DNA from: Priestia koreensis
Lineage (GTDB): Bacteria > Bacillota > Bacilli > Bacillales > Bacillaceae_H
Direction: 5' to 3'
DNA: 64,000 nucleotides
Assembly: GCF_001274935.1 (NCBI RefSeq)
Contig: NZ_LILC01000037.1
Coordinates: 124,001-188,000 of the forward strand
In this document: one piece after another, positions 42,753-51,430 of the stretch
Layout: every line of letters begins with the position of its first letter
How positions within the stretch are numbered: the first letter of the stretch is position 1
Notes under the pieces: generated by a model
Told to the model about the DNA's origin: nothing
Seen by the model: only the letters and a program-made list of their open reading frames with translations
Databases searched by the model: none
Position numbers and translations under genes: made by a program

Positions 42753-43673
42753 GTGAATACAACGTCACCCTTAAAGGTGCAAAACCTAACGAAACGAATT
42801 AAAAACGCTACGCTCGTTGACCATCTATCATTTGAGTTAGATCCAGGAAAAATCTATGGATTCCTAGGACCAAACGGTGCTGGTAAAACGACAACGATCC
42901 GAATGATTACAGGACTGATTTCCATTACAGAAGGTGAAGTATTCATCAATGGATATGATATTAAAAAATCACCTCAAAAAGCGCTCTCTCACCTTGGAGT
43001 TATTGTTGAGAACCCTTCTGCTTACGGATATTTAAGCGGCTATGAAAACCTTCAGCAATCCGCTCGCCTAAGCCTCAAGTCTATTTCTTCTACTCGTATG
43101 AAAGAAATTATTAAGCTTGTTGACCTAGAACATGCGATTCATAACAAAGTAAAGACTTACTCTCTTGGGATGAGACAGCGCCTTGGTATTGCGCAAGCTC
43201 TTTTACATGAGCCTTCTATTTTAATTCTTGATGAACCAACAAACGGACTTGATCCTGCAGGGATTCGCCAGCTTCGTGATAATCTGAAACAAGTTGCACG
43301 TGATGAAAATACGACGATTCTTGTTTCAAGTCACTTGCTTCAAGAAATTGAAATGATCTGCGAAGAAGCGATCGTTTTAGATAAAGGAAAGCTTGTCGAT
43401 GTTATTAAAATTAAGGATGACTCAACAGAACCAAGCAAAATGGTGAGCTTACTAATTGAAGTGAGCAATGTTGGAAAAGCGCTAGACGTTCTATCATCCT
43501 TCCAAGTGGTACAAAGCACTGAAAACGCGATTGAACTCCTCGTAGAGCAAGAACAAGTACCAAATGTCGTGTATAAGTTAGCAGAAAACCGCGTTGATAT
43601 GTATGAGATGAAGCGCAAAGCTGTGAGCTTAGAGGACCACTTCTTAACATTAACTGCGAAAGGATCAAACTAA
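42753..43673 (+). CDS. ABC transporter ATP-binding protein (BcrA/LanF type)
   Basis: The 306-residue ATPase has Walker A GPNGAGKTTTI, a Q-loop region VIVENPSAYGYLSG, the signature YSLGMRQRLGIAQAL, Walker B ILILDEPTNGLDP and the H-loop SSHLL, with a C-terminal regulatory extension of about 90 residues. This matches BcrA/LanF-type exporters that expel peptide antibiotics or act in self-immunity. I prefer the GTG start at 42753, seven bases after GGAG; an ATG at 42747 is too close. It overlaps the permease gene by one base, and a two-component system follows, as in many antimicrobial peptide detoxification modules. The substrate is unknown. Confidence 0.9.
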   Translation: MNTTSPLKVQNLTKRIKNATLVDHLSFELDPGKIYGFLGPNGAGKTTTIRMITGLISITEGEVFINGYDIKKSPQKALSHLGVIVENPSAYGYLSGYENLQQSARLSLKSISSTRMKEIIKLVDLEHAIHNKVKTYSLGMRQRLGIAQALLHEPSILILDEPTNGLDPAGIRQLRDNLKQVARDENTTILVSSHLLQEIEMICEEAIVLDKGKLVDVIKIKDDSTEPSKMVSLLIEVSNVGKALDVLSSFQVVQSTENAIELLVEQEQVPNVVYKLAENRVDMYEMKRKAVSLEDHFLTLTAKGSN

Positions 43674-44428
43674 TGTTTAAAAATTTACTCATCAACGAAT
43701 GGATTAAAATTAGCAAACGCAAAAGCAATCGCGTGTTTGCGATTATCATGGCCGCATTTATTCTTTTAATTGGTCTTTTAAGCGTGTTGTTTCGACACAA
43801 CACTTTCTTTAAAGAAATGCCGTATACCTCTTTAACAGTCGGAATCGTGCTTTCTGTTGTTCAGTTTTATGCGATTGTCATTGGCGCAGCCGTCATGTCC
43901 AATGAATTCAAAGATTCCACTATGAAACATTTGCTTGTAAAGCCCGTTTCTAGAGCCAGCGTACTACTTTCAAAGCTCTGCATGGTGATCTTCGTTATTA
44001 TCGGTCTTAGCGTCATTCTTTCCCTGTTATCTTATCTTGTAGGTATGATTACCCCAGGTGGAAACGATTTAACCTTTGTCGAAGTAAGTAAAATGGTTGG
44101 TTATGGCCTCCCATCTGTTATTTTCTTCGTCACAGTTGCGATCTTCATTTCAGTTCTATTAAAAGCACCAAGCTTAGCGATCGTTATTCCGATTGTTGGT
44201 AGCTTCATTGGCACAACTATTACATTCATGCTTGCAAAATATGATTTTTATAAATACATCATTTTTGCTCATCTAGATCCTAGTATGTATGATTCGGATA
44301 AAAATATCGGCGGTGGCCAGGCTCCTGATGGCTTCACTCCAGGTCTTACTATTGTTTTATATGTTGTCTACTGTGCAGCTTTCATCGCACTTAGCGTATG
44401 GGTATTCCGTAAAAAAGAGATTAATTAA
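43673..44428 (+). CDS. ABC-2 type permease (BcrB/LanE type)
   Basis: The 251-residue integral membrane protein has about six hydrophobic helices (residues 20-40, 58-80, 100-130, 140-165, 170-195 and 222-245) and a cytoplasmic N-terminus (LLINEWIKISKRKSNRV) typical of ABC-2 subunits such as BcrB. It includes MSNEFKDSTMKHLLVKPVSRA, the coupling region of the family. The start codon overlaps the ATPase stop by one base. With the ATPase it should form a small exporter, and a terminator follows 8 bases after the stop. Confidence 0.88.
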   Translation: MFKNLLINEWIKISKRKSNRVFAIIMAAFILLIGLLSVLFRHNTFFKEMPYTSLTVGIVLSVVQFYAIVIGAAVMSNEFKDSTMKHLLVKPVSRASVLLSKLCMVIFVIIGLSVILSLLSYLVGMITPGGNDLTFVEVSKMVGYGLPSVIFFVTVAIFISVLLKAPSLAIVIPIVGSFIGTTITFMLAKYDFYKYIIFAHLDPSMYDSDKNIGGGQAPDGFTPGLTIVLYVVYCAAFIALSVWVFRKKEIN

Positions 44429-44435
44429 CGAAACG

Positions 44436-44467
44436 AGCTGATAGAGCCAAACCTCTATCAGCTTTTG
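44436..44467 (+). terminator. Terminator after the ABC exporter
   Basis: AGCTGATAGAG (44436-44446) pairs perfectly with CTCTATCAGCT (44453-44463), followed by TTTGTT. A new promoter begins immediately after it. Confidence 0.88.
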
Positions 44468-44474
44468 TTATAAT
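44466..44474 (+). promoter_or_regulatory. Extended -10 promoter of the response regulator/kinase operon
   Basis: TGTTATAAT is a perfect TGn-extended -10 directly after the exporter terminator and about 43 bases upstream of the response regulator ATG. No -35 is needed for this class, and none is obvious. The two-component genes are thus likely to be transcribed separately from the exporter. Confidence 0.6.
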
Positions 44475-44516
44475 TAAGGAAGAAACAGTAAAATTAGTTA
44501 CAGTGAGGAAGATTCG

Positions 44517-45218
44517 ATGTCACCAACTATACTTGTCGTAGATGATGAGAAGGAAATTGTTGAATTAATTGAGCTTTATTTAACTCAATCAGACTTTCAA
44601 ATTATGAAAGCCTATAACGGAAAAGAAGCGTTAACCATTATTCAAAATCAACATATTGATTTGTTGATTGCCGATATTATGATGCCAGAGCTAAATGGCT
44701 ATCAGCTGATTCAAAAAGTTCGTGAGCACCATCATATTCCGATTTTAATTATCTCCGCCAAAAACGAAAGCTACGATAAAATTTTAGGTCTAAACATCGG
44801 TGCCGATGACTACATTACAAAGCCGTTTGATCCTCTAGAGCTTGTGGCACGCGTGCAGTCTCAGCTCCGTCGGTCAACAGAACTCAATCATTTCAAGGCG
44901 TTAGATACCGATCTTAAAATTGGCCCGCTTACGCTAAATACCGTAAGCTGTACCCTCTTTGTGCATGAGGAAGAGGTTATGCTTACTTCAACAGAATATC
45001 GCTTGTTAAAGCTTTTTATGGAGCACCCTAATCAAGTATTTACGAAGCGTCATTTATTTGAGCGAATTTGGCGCGAAGATTACATGGGGGATGACAACAC
45101 GATCATGGTTCATATTAGCAAGCTGCGAGACAAAATCGAACAGGATAGCCGAAATCCTTACTATTTAAAAACGATCCGAGGACTTGGCTATACGTTTAAG
45201 GTGAATCATGAAGTTTAG
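44517..45218 (+). CDS. OmpR-family response regulator
   Basis: The 233-residue regulator has a receiver domain with D9-D10, phosphoacceptor D53 (IADIMMPELNG), T in IISAKNE replaced by S-A, and K in YITKPFDP. An OmpR/PhoB winged helix follows (residues 130-230: LTSTEYRLLKLFMEHPNQVF, FERIWRED, VHISKLRDKIE, IRGLGYTF). The ATG follows GAGGAAG. It overlaps the kinase gene by 11 bases. It most likely controls the adjacent ABC exporter, whose upstream region has TTTAAG repeats with 11-base spacing. The signal is not known. Confidence 0.93.
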   Translation: MSPTILVVDDEKEIVELIELYLTQSDFQIMKAYNGKEALTIIQNQHIDLLIADIMMPELNGYQLIQKVREHHHIPILIISAKNESYDKILGLNIGADDYITKPFDPLELVARVQSQLRRSTELNHFKALDTDLKIGPLTLNTVSCTLFVHEEEVMLTSTEYRLLKLFMEHPNQVFTKRHLFERIWREDYMGDDNTIMVHISKLRDKIEQDSRNPYYLKTIRGLGYTFKVNHEV

Positions 45219-46605
45219 GCGAAATCTTTCCACCTTTTTTGTGATTAACTATCTCGTATTGAGCGTAATTTCCATTATTACGATCATTATTTTCTTTACC
45301 GTCATGATTCTCGACAGCAAGGATTATCTTGATGATCAATGGTCATCAGACATTGCCCAAAAGATTATACGTCCTGACTACAAACACATTGAAGCCGATT
45401 CTGTCGTACAGCGCGGAGGATGGGTCGAAATTGTCCATAACAACCGCATTGTCTACGTAATTGGTGACAAACAAGATCACAATAAGACCTATGACATGAT
45501 GTATTTTGAACCCTACCTTCCTGGGACCTCTTCTCCTGATCCAGACTACGAGATCGGAATGAAGGCCTTCAAGGGAACAGACGGAAAAGAATATATCGGT
45601 ATCGTCAAAGTTCCGAACTTTATGGCGGGTGAAATTGCAGACAAAATGAAAAATAGTGCGATTAAAGGCGCCGTGATTTCCCTCTTGTTTTTCTTTATTT
45701 GTAATACGCTTTATATCTTCTATTCGAAGCGTAAAGTGGCCAAGCCGCTCATTTTAATTCAGCACGGAATTGATCAGATGACTAAGCACGACTATTCTGT
45801 ACGCCTGAACTTTAAAGCATACAAGGAAGCGATGCAAATTCAAAAAGCCTTTAACTTCCTCGTAGAAAAACTAGAATCCATTGAAGAAGAGAAAAAGCTT
45901 ATGGAAGAGCAGAAGTATCGCTTGCTACGGGACATTTCTCATGATATTAAGACACCGATGACGTCGATTTTGGGATTTAGTAAGGCGCTAGTGGAGAAGG
46001 ATTTGGACGAAGAAAAAAAGCGAACGTACCTTGAGTATATCCATAGCAAATCAACGCGTCTTAATGGGCTAGTCGATGAGCTGTTTTATCTCACGAAGCT
46101 TAATACGATTGATGTTCCCCTGCGCTTGCAAATTCAGGATATGGGCATGTTTTTAGAAAACCTCATTATTTCCTACTACGGAGAAATAGATGAAAAGCAG
46201 TTTGAGCTCGATATCATTCTCCCTGAATCACCTGTGTATGCGGAATTTGATACAAAAGAGATGTCGAGAGCGGTTGGGAACCTGATTTCTAATGCGCTAA
46301 AGTACAACCCACGGGGCACAGAGCTACGCATTTCCCTCCATAAAATTGGGACGGATCTTCGTCTTGTCATTCAAGACAATGGGATTGGCATTGAAGAGAA
46401 GTTTTTATCAAGCATTTTCCACGAGTTTGCGAGAGGAGATCAAACGAGGGGTAGTGACGGAGGAAGCGGACTTGGTCTTGCGATTACAAAGCGAATTGTT
46501 GATATTCATAAGGGCCATATTTCGATTTATAGTACGTTAAATAAAGGAACGACCTTTTCCATTATCCTACCCCTCTATAACGACAACAAAGGAAGTAAGC
46601 AATAG
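45208..46605 (+). CDS. Membrane sensor histidine kinase
   Basis: The 465-residue kinase has two transmembrane helices (about 10-36 and 152-172) that flank an extracellular sensor domain of about 115 residues. HAMP follows (about 175-225), then HisKA with H245 in RDISHDIKTPMTSILGFSKAL and a HATPase_c domain with NLISNALKYNPRG, DNGIGI, FHEFARGD and GSGLGLAI. All catalytic boxes are intact. It is translationally coupled to the response regulator (11-base overlap). The extracellular domain is much larger than in BceS-type kinases, so it probably senses its ligand directly. Confidence 0.93.
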   Translation: MKFRRNLSTFFVINYLVLSVISIITIIIFFTVMILDSKDYLDDQWSSDIAQKIIRPDYKHIEADSVVQRGGWVEIVHNNRIVYVIGDKQDHNKTYDMMYFEPYLPGTSSPDPDYEIGMKAFKGTDGKEYIGIVKVPNFMAGEIADKMKNSAIKGAVISLLFFFICNTLYIFYSKRKVAKPLILIQHGIDQMTKHDYSVRLNFKAYKEAMQIQKAFNFLVEKLESIEEEKKLMEEQKYRLLRDISHDIKTPMTSILGFSKALVEKDLDEEKKRTYLEYIHSKSTRLNGLVDELFYLTKLNTIDVPLRLQIQDMGMFLENLIISYYGEIDEKQFELDIILPESPVYAEFDTKEMSRAVGNLISNALKYNPRGTELRISLHKIGTDLRLVIQDNGIGIEEKFLSSIFHEFARGDQTRGSDGGSGLGLAITKRIVDIHKGHISIYSTLNKGTTFSIILPLYNDNKGSKQ

Positions 46606-46618
46606 CGCTTACTTCCTT
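46588..46618. terminator. Bidirectional terminator between kinase and small exported protein
   Basis: AAAGGAAGTAAGC (46588-46600) pairs perfectly with GCTTACTTCCTTT (46606-46618). The kinase stop codon lies in the loop and the other arm covers the end of the convergent gene, so both messages end in the same hairpin. Confidence 0.88.
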
Positions 46619-46953
46619 TGTTGTCCAATGCCCCATGCATCGATTTCGTAGCCTTTTGCTGCATTCACGACCGCATTCACCGCAATTTTAGAATCTCCGC
46701 TCACATGACCGTCCACGAAAATATCGCTATCTCCTTCATCTGAAACCGTTACGTCCGTTACTTTGATCTTTACGTTTTCCTTCTTTTTAAAGAATGCTTC
46801 AACCTTTTGTACAGCCTCTTTCTTCATCTCATCATGCGAAATCGATTGAGCTGTAGATGGCACTCCTTCATGATCATCATAATAAAACGAATAAATTTCA
46901 AAGAGACCCATTCCCATAACCGCAACGAATAAAATTAATAATGGCTTTTTCAC
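46609..46953 (-). CDS. Small exported or membrane-anchored protein of unknown function
   Basis: The 114-residue protein has an N-terminal hydrophobic helix (PLLILFVAVMGMGLFEIYSF, residues 4-23) that is a signal or anchor, then a compact alpha/beta domain (about 40-114) with KVEAFFKKKENVKIKVTDV and DIFVDGHVSGDSKIAVNAVV. It ends in a basic tail. No family is recognised with certainty; the shape resembles small DUF-type lipid- or ion-associated domains. The start is GTG at 46953 with AAGG nine bases upstream. Its 3' end lies inside a shared terminator with the kinase gene. Confidence 0.7.
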   Translation of the reverse strand: MKKPLLILFVAVMGMGLFEIYSFYYDDHEGVPSTAQSISHDEMKKEAVQKVEAFFKKKENVKIKVTDVTVSDEGDSDIFVDGHVSGDSKIAVNAVVNAAKGYEIDAWGIGQQRK

Positions 46954-47007
46954 GTAAACAGCCTTCTTTCATAAGAGTTTTGCACACCCTTCGTGCACCC
47001 TTATCCA

Positions 47008-47190
47008 TTATTTACGCTTCTGCTCCCGGTCATACCTATAAACGAAAATTGCTAACACAATCACAATCACAATCGTAATGCTATTTAGAACAATATGAAC
47101 GGTGTAGCTATCGATAAAAAGATTAATTCCAATCGACAACAAAACCGTAACCATAATAAGTAGATAGGCTTTTTCTCCGAATTTCTGCAT
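47008..47190 (-). CDS. Small two-helix membrane protein
   Basis: The 60-residue protein has two hydrophobic segments (AYLLIMVTVLLSIGINLFI and IVLNSITIVIVIVLAIFVY) joined by a short loop, and a basic C-terminal tail (RYDREQKRK). The start at ATG 47190 follows GGAGG with five bases of spacing, which supports a real gene. Another in-frame start 18 bases upstream precedes that site. Function is unknown. It is 54 bases upstream of the small exported protein on the same strand, so they may be cotranscribed. Confidence 0.7.
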   Translation of the reverse strand: MQKFGEKAYLLIMVTVLLSIGINLFIDSYTVHIVLNSITIVIVIVLAIFVYRYDREQKRK

Positions 47191-47239
47191 ACATACCTCC
47201 AAAACCAATTGATGTGCTGTAAAGACAAATTATAAAATA

Positions 47240-47268
47240 AAACCTAGCCCTTTTTAAGAGCTAGGTTT
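47240..47268 (-). terminator. Terminator of the 47272-47823 gene
   Basis: AAACCTAGC (47240-47248) and GCTAGGTTT (47260-47268) form a 9-bp stem, followed on the minus strand by TATTTT. It begins four bases after the stop codon. Confidence 0.8.
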
Positions 47269-47271
47269 ATC

Positions 47272-47823
47272 TTATGGTTTTATTCCTTTCGAAACATACT
47301 TCAACTGTTTCGTGTTCCAGCTGTATGTAGTCACAACCATGTCCCAACCGCCACCGTCTCGGTACTTTTTCCATTTTTGGATAATATTATATCCAGATAT
47401 CTTAACTGCTTGATCTCCCATGATATTCAAAACATTTTTTGCTTTTCCTTTAGATAGACGATACACATACGCTTGAGTATTAGAAGGTCCATAATAATAC
47501 ATAGCTACTACGTGTACTTCATTCTTCGAAGGTTTAAACGTTAGAATTTGTGGAGGAGGAAAGTCTTCTTCACTTATAATTTGACGAGCCATCCATTGTA
47601 CATTTTTGTTTTTAATAATAAAAAGATTCCCTTGCTTAGATAAAATGATTGTTTCATTTTTACGATCGTTATCTAAATCAACATTTTTAATTTGATCTAC
47701 TTGTTCTCGCGGAAACTTCTGCTTGAACACGGCAGGAACTGTAGTTGCTTCAACAGTGTTCTGCACTCCGACTACTCCGAAAATTAAAATCATCAATAGT
47801 AATAAACTCAACGTTTTTTTCAT
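47272..47823 (-). CDS. Secreted protein of unknown function
   Basis: The 183-residue protein has a signal peptide (MKKTLSLLLLMILIFGVVG...EA, cleavage near residue 27) and a beta-rich mature part with VDLDNDRKNETIILSKQGNLFIIKN. This Asp-rich segment resembles FG-GAP/VCBS-type repeat strands seen in Bacillus exoproteins that carry a D-x-D-x-D-x-x-x-E/T motif. I place the start at ATG 47823, just after GGGG in the ribosome-binding region; the frame is open for 33 codons upstream without a better site. Function is unknown. Confidence 0.7.
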   Translation of the reverse strand: MKKTLSLLLLMILIFGVVGVQNTVEATTVPAVFKQKFPREQVDQIKNVDLDNDRKNETIILSKQGNLFIIKNKNVQWMARQIISEEDFPPPQILTFKPSKNEVHVVAMYYYGPSNTQAYVYRLSKGKAKNVLNIMGDQAVKISGYNIIQKWKKYRDGGGWDMVVTTYSWNTKQLKYVSKGIKP

Positions 47824-47946
47824 CCCACTATTCCCCTTTACTCTAGTTGAAAACAATTTAGTGCTTACTTTATCAGTTAGAACAAACAGGAATACATTAC
47901 TATTAATTGTAAAAAATGTCAATATATTTTTCGAACAAACGTTTGA

Positions 47947-48549
47947 TTAAATCCAGCCTTTCTTTGTCGCAATACTAACGGCGTCCATTCGGTTTTTAGC
48001 ATCGAGTTTTTGAATAATGTCTGATATGTAGTTTCGAAGAGTGCCGTAGGATAGGTATAGCTCTTTTGTCATTTCCTTCGTTGTTTTTCCTTGTGAGGCG
48101 AGGCGCAAAATATCACGCTCACGATCTGTCAGTGGGTTTTCATCACGAAGCACATCGAGCATTAAATCAGGACTAAAAAGCTTTCCACCGTTGATAATTT
48201 TCCGAATGGCTCCCGCTAAATCTTCGATGGAACCGTCCTTTAATAAATAGCCGTCCACTCCGGCTTTCACGGCCCGTTCAAAATAACCTGGACGGGCAAA
48301 AGTAGTAAGAATAATTACCTTGCACGAGGCACCTCGATCTTTTAACTCTTCTACTACGTCTAGCCCGCTTTTTACGGGCATTTCAATGTCCATTAAGCAA
48401 ATATCTGGTTGAAGAGTGAGGATGTTTGTCACCGCTTCTTCCCCATTCATTGCCTGACCGATAACCGTCATATCCTCCTCAAATTCCAGTAAAGAACCTA
48501 GCGCGCTTAACAGCATGCGCTGATCCTCTGCAATAAAAATACGAATCAT
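47947..48549 (-). CDS. NarL/DesR-type response regulator
   Basis: The 200-residue regulator has a receiver domain with E8-D9, phosphoacceptor D54 (ICLMDIEMP) and K in YLLKDGS, then a LuxR-type helix-turn-helix (LTDRERDILRLASQGKTTKEMTKELYLSYGTLRNYISDII). It overlaps its kinase gene by four bases (ATGA). The set ATPase-permease-kinase-regulator in this order resembles the yvfR-yvfS-yvfT-yvfU operon of B. subtilis. DesR is another close relative, but no desaturase gene is present. Control of the adjacent ABC exporter is the likely role. Confidence 0.9.
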   Translation of the reverse strand: MIRIFIAEDQRMLLSALGSLLEFEEDMTVIGQAMNGEEAVTNILTLQPDICLMDIEMPVKSGLDVVEELKDRGASCKVIILTTFARPGYFERAVKAGVDGYLLKDGSIEDLAGAIRKIINGGKLFSPDLMLDVLRDENPLTDRERDILRLASQGKTTKEMTKELYLSYGTLRNYISDIIQKLDAKNRMDAVSIATKKGWI

Positions 48550-49661
48550 CTTCTCTCACCTTCCTGCTGACTTCTCTCTACTAATGGGATCGTCACGGTT
48601 AATACAGTTTCTTTCTCAGCGCTCAGCATCATTTCCCCACCAACAAAGGACAAACGCTCATTCATTCCTTTTAACCCGTTCCCAAATGAACTGCTTACTC
48701 CTTCGCCGTCATCTTTCACCTTCATTTGCAACACAGATGGCATTTGCACGACCGTAATCCAGCAGTTTGTTGCACGACTATGCTTGACGACGTTTGTGAC
48801 TGCTTCTTTTAAGCACATGCTCATAATGTTTTGAAGAAGCGGTGAAGCCGTTATCTCTGTTCCTTCGTAATGGTAGGAGATATTCGCTGCTGACAGCATT
48901 CGCTCGACTTCAGCGAGCTCTTCTTCTACCTTTACCGCTCGCATCGTTGTTACAAGCTCTCGAACTTGGTTAAGTGCCGTTCGAGACGTTTCTTCAATCT
49001 CTTTTACTTCTAATTTTGCCTTATCCGCATCCACCGAAATTAAGCGCGATACAAGCTGACTTTTTAATGTAATGAGTGATAACGTATGACCTAACGTATC
49101 ATGAAGATCACGTGCGATCCGGACGCGTTCCTCTTTCTTAATGAGCGCTTCGATTTGCTCTTTTGCCTGATCTAGTTCTTGTTCAAGCGCCATTCGCCGA
49201 TTCATGGAACGAATACCGAGCGGAAAGAAAAACATAACCAACAGAAACGGCAGCGTATAAAAGAACGGAAAGCTGTGATGTTTTAAAACATAATACAGTA
49301 AAGGAACCGTTACGGTGAGCACCAAAAAGAAGAGACCGCGTTTAAAATTGGTTTTTTCGTCATACCAACCAACAAAATTAGCGGGGAAAAACCCCAGAAA
49401 AATACTGTTTGGATCATAAGCAACGCTCAAAATAAAGATAATGCCCATTTGAATACCAAGCCAGCTTGCAAAAGCTCTTCCCTTCGGCGCAAAATAGAGC
49501 TGGCGGTAAGTAACTAAAAATAGCGCCACTAGTGTATAGCCGATCACCTGCTTCCACCCATGCTGCGTTGTGAGGGAGAGAATTGGAAGTAATAAATAAG
49601 CTAAAAAGATATAGGGAAAAAATCCGTACCGCTTTGGAAATAGTTCAAATCGTCTTCGCAT
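48546..49661 (-). CDS. DesK-type membrane histidine kinase
   Basis: The 371-residue kinase has five or six transmembrane helices in residues 15-150, a coiled-coil linker (155-178), HisKA_3 with H187 in RIARDLHDTLGHTLSLI and an ATPase domain with LKEAVTNVVKHS, VKDDGEGV and GNGLKGMNERL. This is the layout of DesK, a membrane-thickness sensor, and of YvfT. The catalytic residues are intact. It lies 7 bases downstream of the permease gene and overlaps the regulator gene by four bases. The signal may be membrane perturbation. Confidence 0.9.
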   Translation of the reverse strand: MRRRFELFPKRYGFFPYIFLAYLLLPILSLTTQHGWKQVIGYTLVALFLVTYRQLYFAPKGRAFASWLGIQMGIIFILSVAYDPNSIFLGFFPANFVGWYDEKTNFKRGLFFLVLTVTVPLLYYVLKHHSFPFFYTLPFLLVMFFFPLGIRSMNRRMALEQELDQAKEQIEALIKKEERVRIARDLHDTLGHTLSLITLKSQLVSRLISVDADKAKLEVKEIEETSRTALNQVRELVTTMRAVKVEEELAEVERMLSAANISYHYEGTEITASPLLQNIMSMCLKEAVTNVVKHSRATNCWITVVQMPSVLQMKVKDDGEGVSSSFGNGLKGMNERLSFVGGEMMLSAEKETVLTVTIPLVERSQQEGERR

Positions 49662-49668
49662 TCATTGA

Positions 49669-50406
49669 TCACACCACTTCTTGATTTCTACGAATATATT
49701 TAGATAGTAGCATGAATACAACAAAATATCCCATTAATATAAACAAACTTTTCCATTCAGGAGCATGACCTTGCACAATATTCCACGCCCCATTTCCATA
49801 ATTAAACGACGGAAGCCAGTGGGCTACGCTTTGCATCACTTTTGGCATAATCTCAACAGGCATCCACATTCCCCCGCATACCGCAAGCACCATATAAATG
49901 ACGTTACTAATCCCAGAAGCCGTTTCGACCCGCTTCATTGAGCCAATTAACGTACCAAGCCCTAAAAACGGAATGGATGCGAAAATAATCCAAAGACCGC
50001 TAAATAGCCATTGCGTGAGTGATAATTCAATGTGATTGACAAGTCCGCCTACGATAAAAATAACCAATACTGAAAAACAGTGAATAACCGTTTGGCCAAC
50101 CATCTGTGCGATAAAGTAAACAGTATCGGAAAGCGGCGTTGTTCGGATATAAACAGACCAACCCGTCGTACGTTCCTGCACCATTCGAATTCCTAATGTC
50201 ATAATCGCAGAACCCATTACGCTAAAGGAGGTCATAGACATGAGATAATGGGCATTCCATTCTCCTTGATTAGAAGGATTCGTGTTGACGACGTTTGTAA
50301 AGATATAATAGAAGATAAGCGGCATACATAAGGACCAAAACACGTAATATCGATTTCGTAAAATACGGATAATTTCTGATTTGCACTGCATAGCTAACAT
50401 ACTCAT
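49669..50406 (-). CDS. ABC-2 type permease
   Basis: The 245-residue permease has six predicted helices and the ABC-2 family pattern: cytoplasmic start (MQCKSEIIRILRNRYYVFWSLCMPLIFYYIF), MGSAIMTLGIRMVQERTTGW between helices 2 and 3, and GLGTLIGSMKRVETASGISN. It lies directly after the ATPase gene, with adjacent stop and start, and before the DesK-type kinase. It should form an exporter with the upstream ATPase. The substrate is unknown; YvfS is the closest functional analogue by synteny. Confidence 0.88.
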   Translation of the reverse strand: MSMLAMQCKSEIIRILRNRYYVFWSLCMPLIFYYIFTNVVNTNPSNQGEWNAHYLMSMTSFSVMGSAIMTLGIRMVQERTTGWSVYIRTTPLSDTVYFIAQMVGQTVIHCFSVLVIFIVGGLVNHIELSLTQWLFSGLWIIFASIPFLGLGTLIGSMKRVETASGISNVIYMVLAVCGGMWMPVEIMPKVMQSVAHWLPSFNYGNGAWNIVQGHAPEWKSLFILMGYFVVFMLLSKYIRRNQEVV

Positions 50407-51294
50407 TTATCCAACCTCCTTCGCTGTAAGTTCACGAAATGCATCTTCTAGCTTTCCTCGTTCAATCTCGATTTGATTCACGTGAAGATTTTTCTGAAAT
50501 AACGTAAACAGAACTTCATCTGTATCAAGCGTTTCGACAAAAATTCGGCCATTACGAAACGTCCATTGATTCGGGTACAAACGATCTAATACATCTGTAG
50601 GTCCCTCATAGCAGAAGGAAACAAACTGCTTTGTTAAACGTGCTTTAATGGAGGAAGGTGTGCCGTCCGCTGCAATTCGTCCGTTATGAAAAAGCAAAAT
50701 TCGCTCCGCAACATCATCAGCTTCTTGCAAGTAATGAGTCGTAAACAAAATGGTTTTTCCTTGATGGGCCAGAAGCTTAATCGTATCCCAAAATCGCTTT
50801 CTAGACTCAATGTCCATTCCGACCGTCGGTTCATCAAAAATAAGCAAGCTTGGATTCCCGGCAAGCGCTAGTGCGAAGTTTAAACGACGCTTTTGACCAC
50901 CCGATAGCTTCTCAGCCCGTGTTTTGAGATCTTTATCGGATAACCCCGTATACGCAATCAGCTCGTTCATTGATAGCGGATTTTTATAATAGTGGCGAAC
51001 CATTTCTAAAATCTCTTTTACCTTCAATCCAAGCGGAACGCTCACTTCCTGAAGCATGGTGCCAACCTGCTCTCGAACGCTTTTATTCATTGGCTGCTGA
51101 TTGAACAAATGCAAGTTCCCACCTGTCGGCTTCATAAGTCCTAAAATCATGGAGATCATCGTTGTTTTTCCAGCTCCGTTTGGTCCAAGCAAGGCCACTA
51201 CCTCACCTCTTTGAATCGAAAATGACACGTCACTCACCGCTTCCTTCTCACCAAAACGCTTTGAAATACCGTCTACCTTCACAACCTCTGTCAT
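50407..51294 (-). CDS. ABC transporter ATP-binding protein
   Basis: The 295-residue ATPase has Walker A GPNGAGKTTMI, signature LSGGQKRRLNFALALAG, Walker B SLLIFDEPTVGMD and H-loop TTHYL, all intact, plus a C-terminal extension typical of YvfR/drug-export type subunits. The ATG follows a GGAGGTGCGAC region. It is the first gene of a four-gene minus-strand operon (ATPase, permease, kinase, regulator). Confidence 0.9.
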   Translation of the reverse strand: MTEVVKVDGISKRFGEKEAVSDVSFSIQRGEVVALLGPNGAGKTTMISMILGLMKPTGGNLHLFNQQPMNKSVREQVGTMLQEVSVPLGLKVKEILEMVRHYYKNPLSMNELIAYTGLSDKDLKTRAEKLSGGQKRRLNFALALAGNPSLLIFDEPTVGMDIESRKRFWDTIKLLAHQGKTILFTTHYLQEADDVAERILLFHNGRIAADGTPSSIKARLTKQFVSFCYEGPTDVLDRLYPNQWTFRNGRIFVETLDTDEVLFTLFQKNLHVNQIEIERGKLEDAFRELTAKEVG

Positions 51295-51401
51295 TCCGTC
51301 GCACCTCCGTCTTCTCTATACGTTAAGTGTACGCAAAAATCGTGCTACTGCTCAGTAAACTCTGTCATGAAGTAAGGGTGACATTTGTCATTTCTTTACA
51401 C

Positions 51402-51427
51402 AAAAAAAGACATTCGCAGGGAATGTC
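51402..51427 (-). terminator. Terminator of the 51431-51817 gene
   Basis: GACATTC (51409-51415) pairs with GAATGTC (51421-51427) and seven T residues follow on the minus strand, three bases past the stop codon. Confidence 0.85.
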
Positions 51428-51430
51428 CTC

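Noticed and set aside
30125..47951. A shared 17-base sequence (AACAAACGTTTGATTAA) at the 3' end of the RAYT gene and at 47935-47951
   Set aside because: In a 64-kb window one chance match of this length is not surprising; there is no matching structure around the two copies.
47947..51294. desK-desR membrane fluidity operon
   Set aside because: Sequence type fits DesK/DesR, but there is no desaturase gene; the ABC genes make the yvfRSTU-like arrangement the better match.
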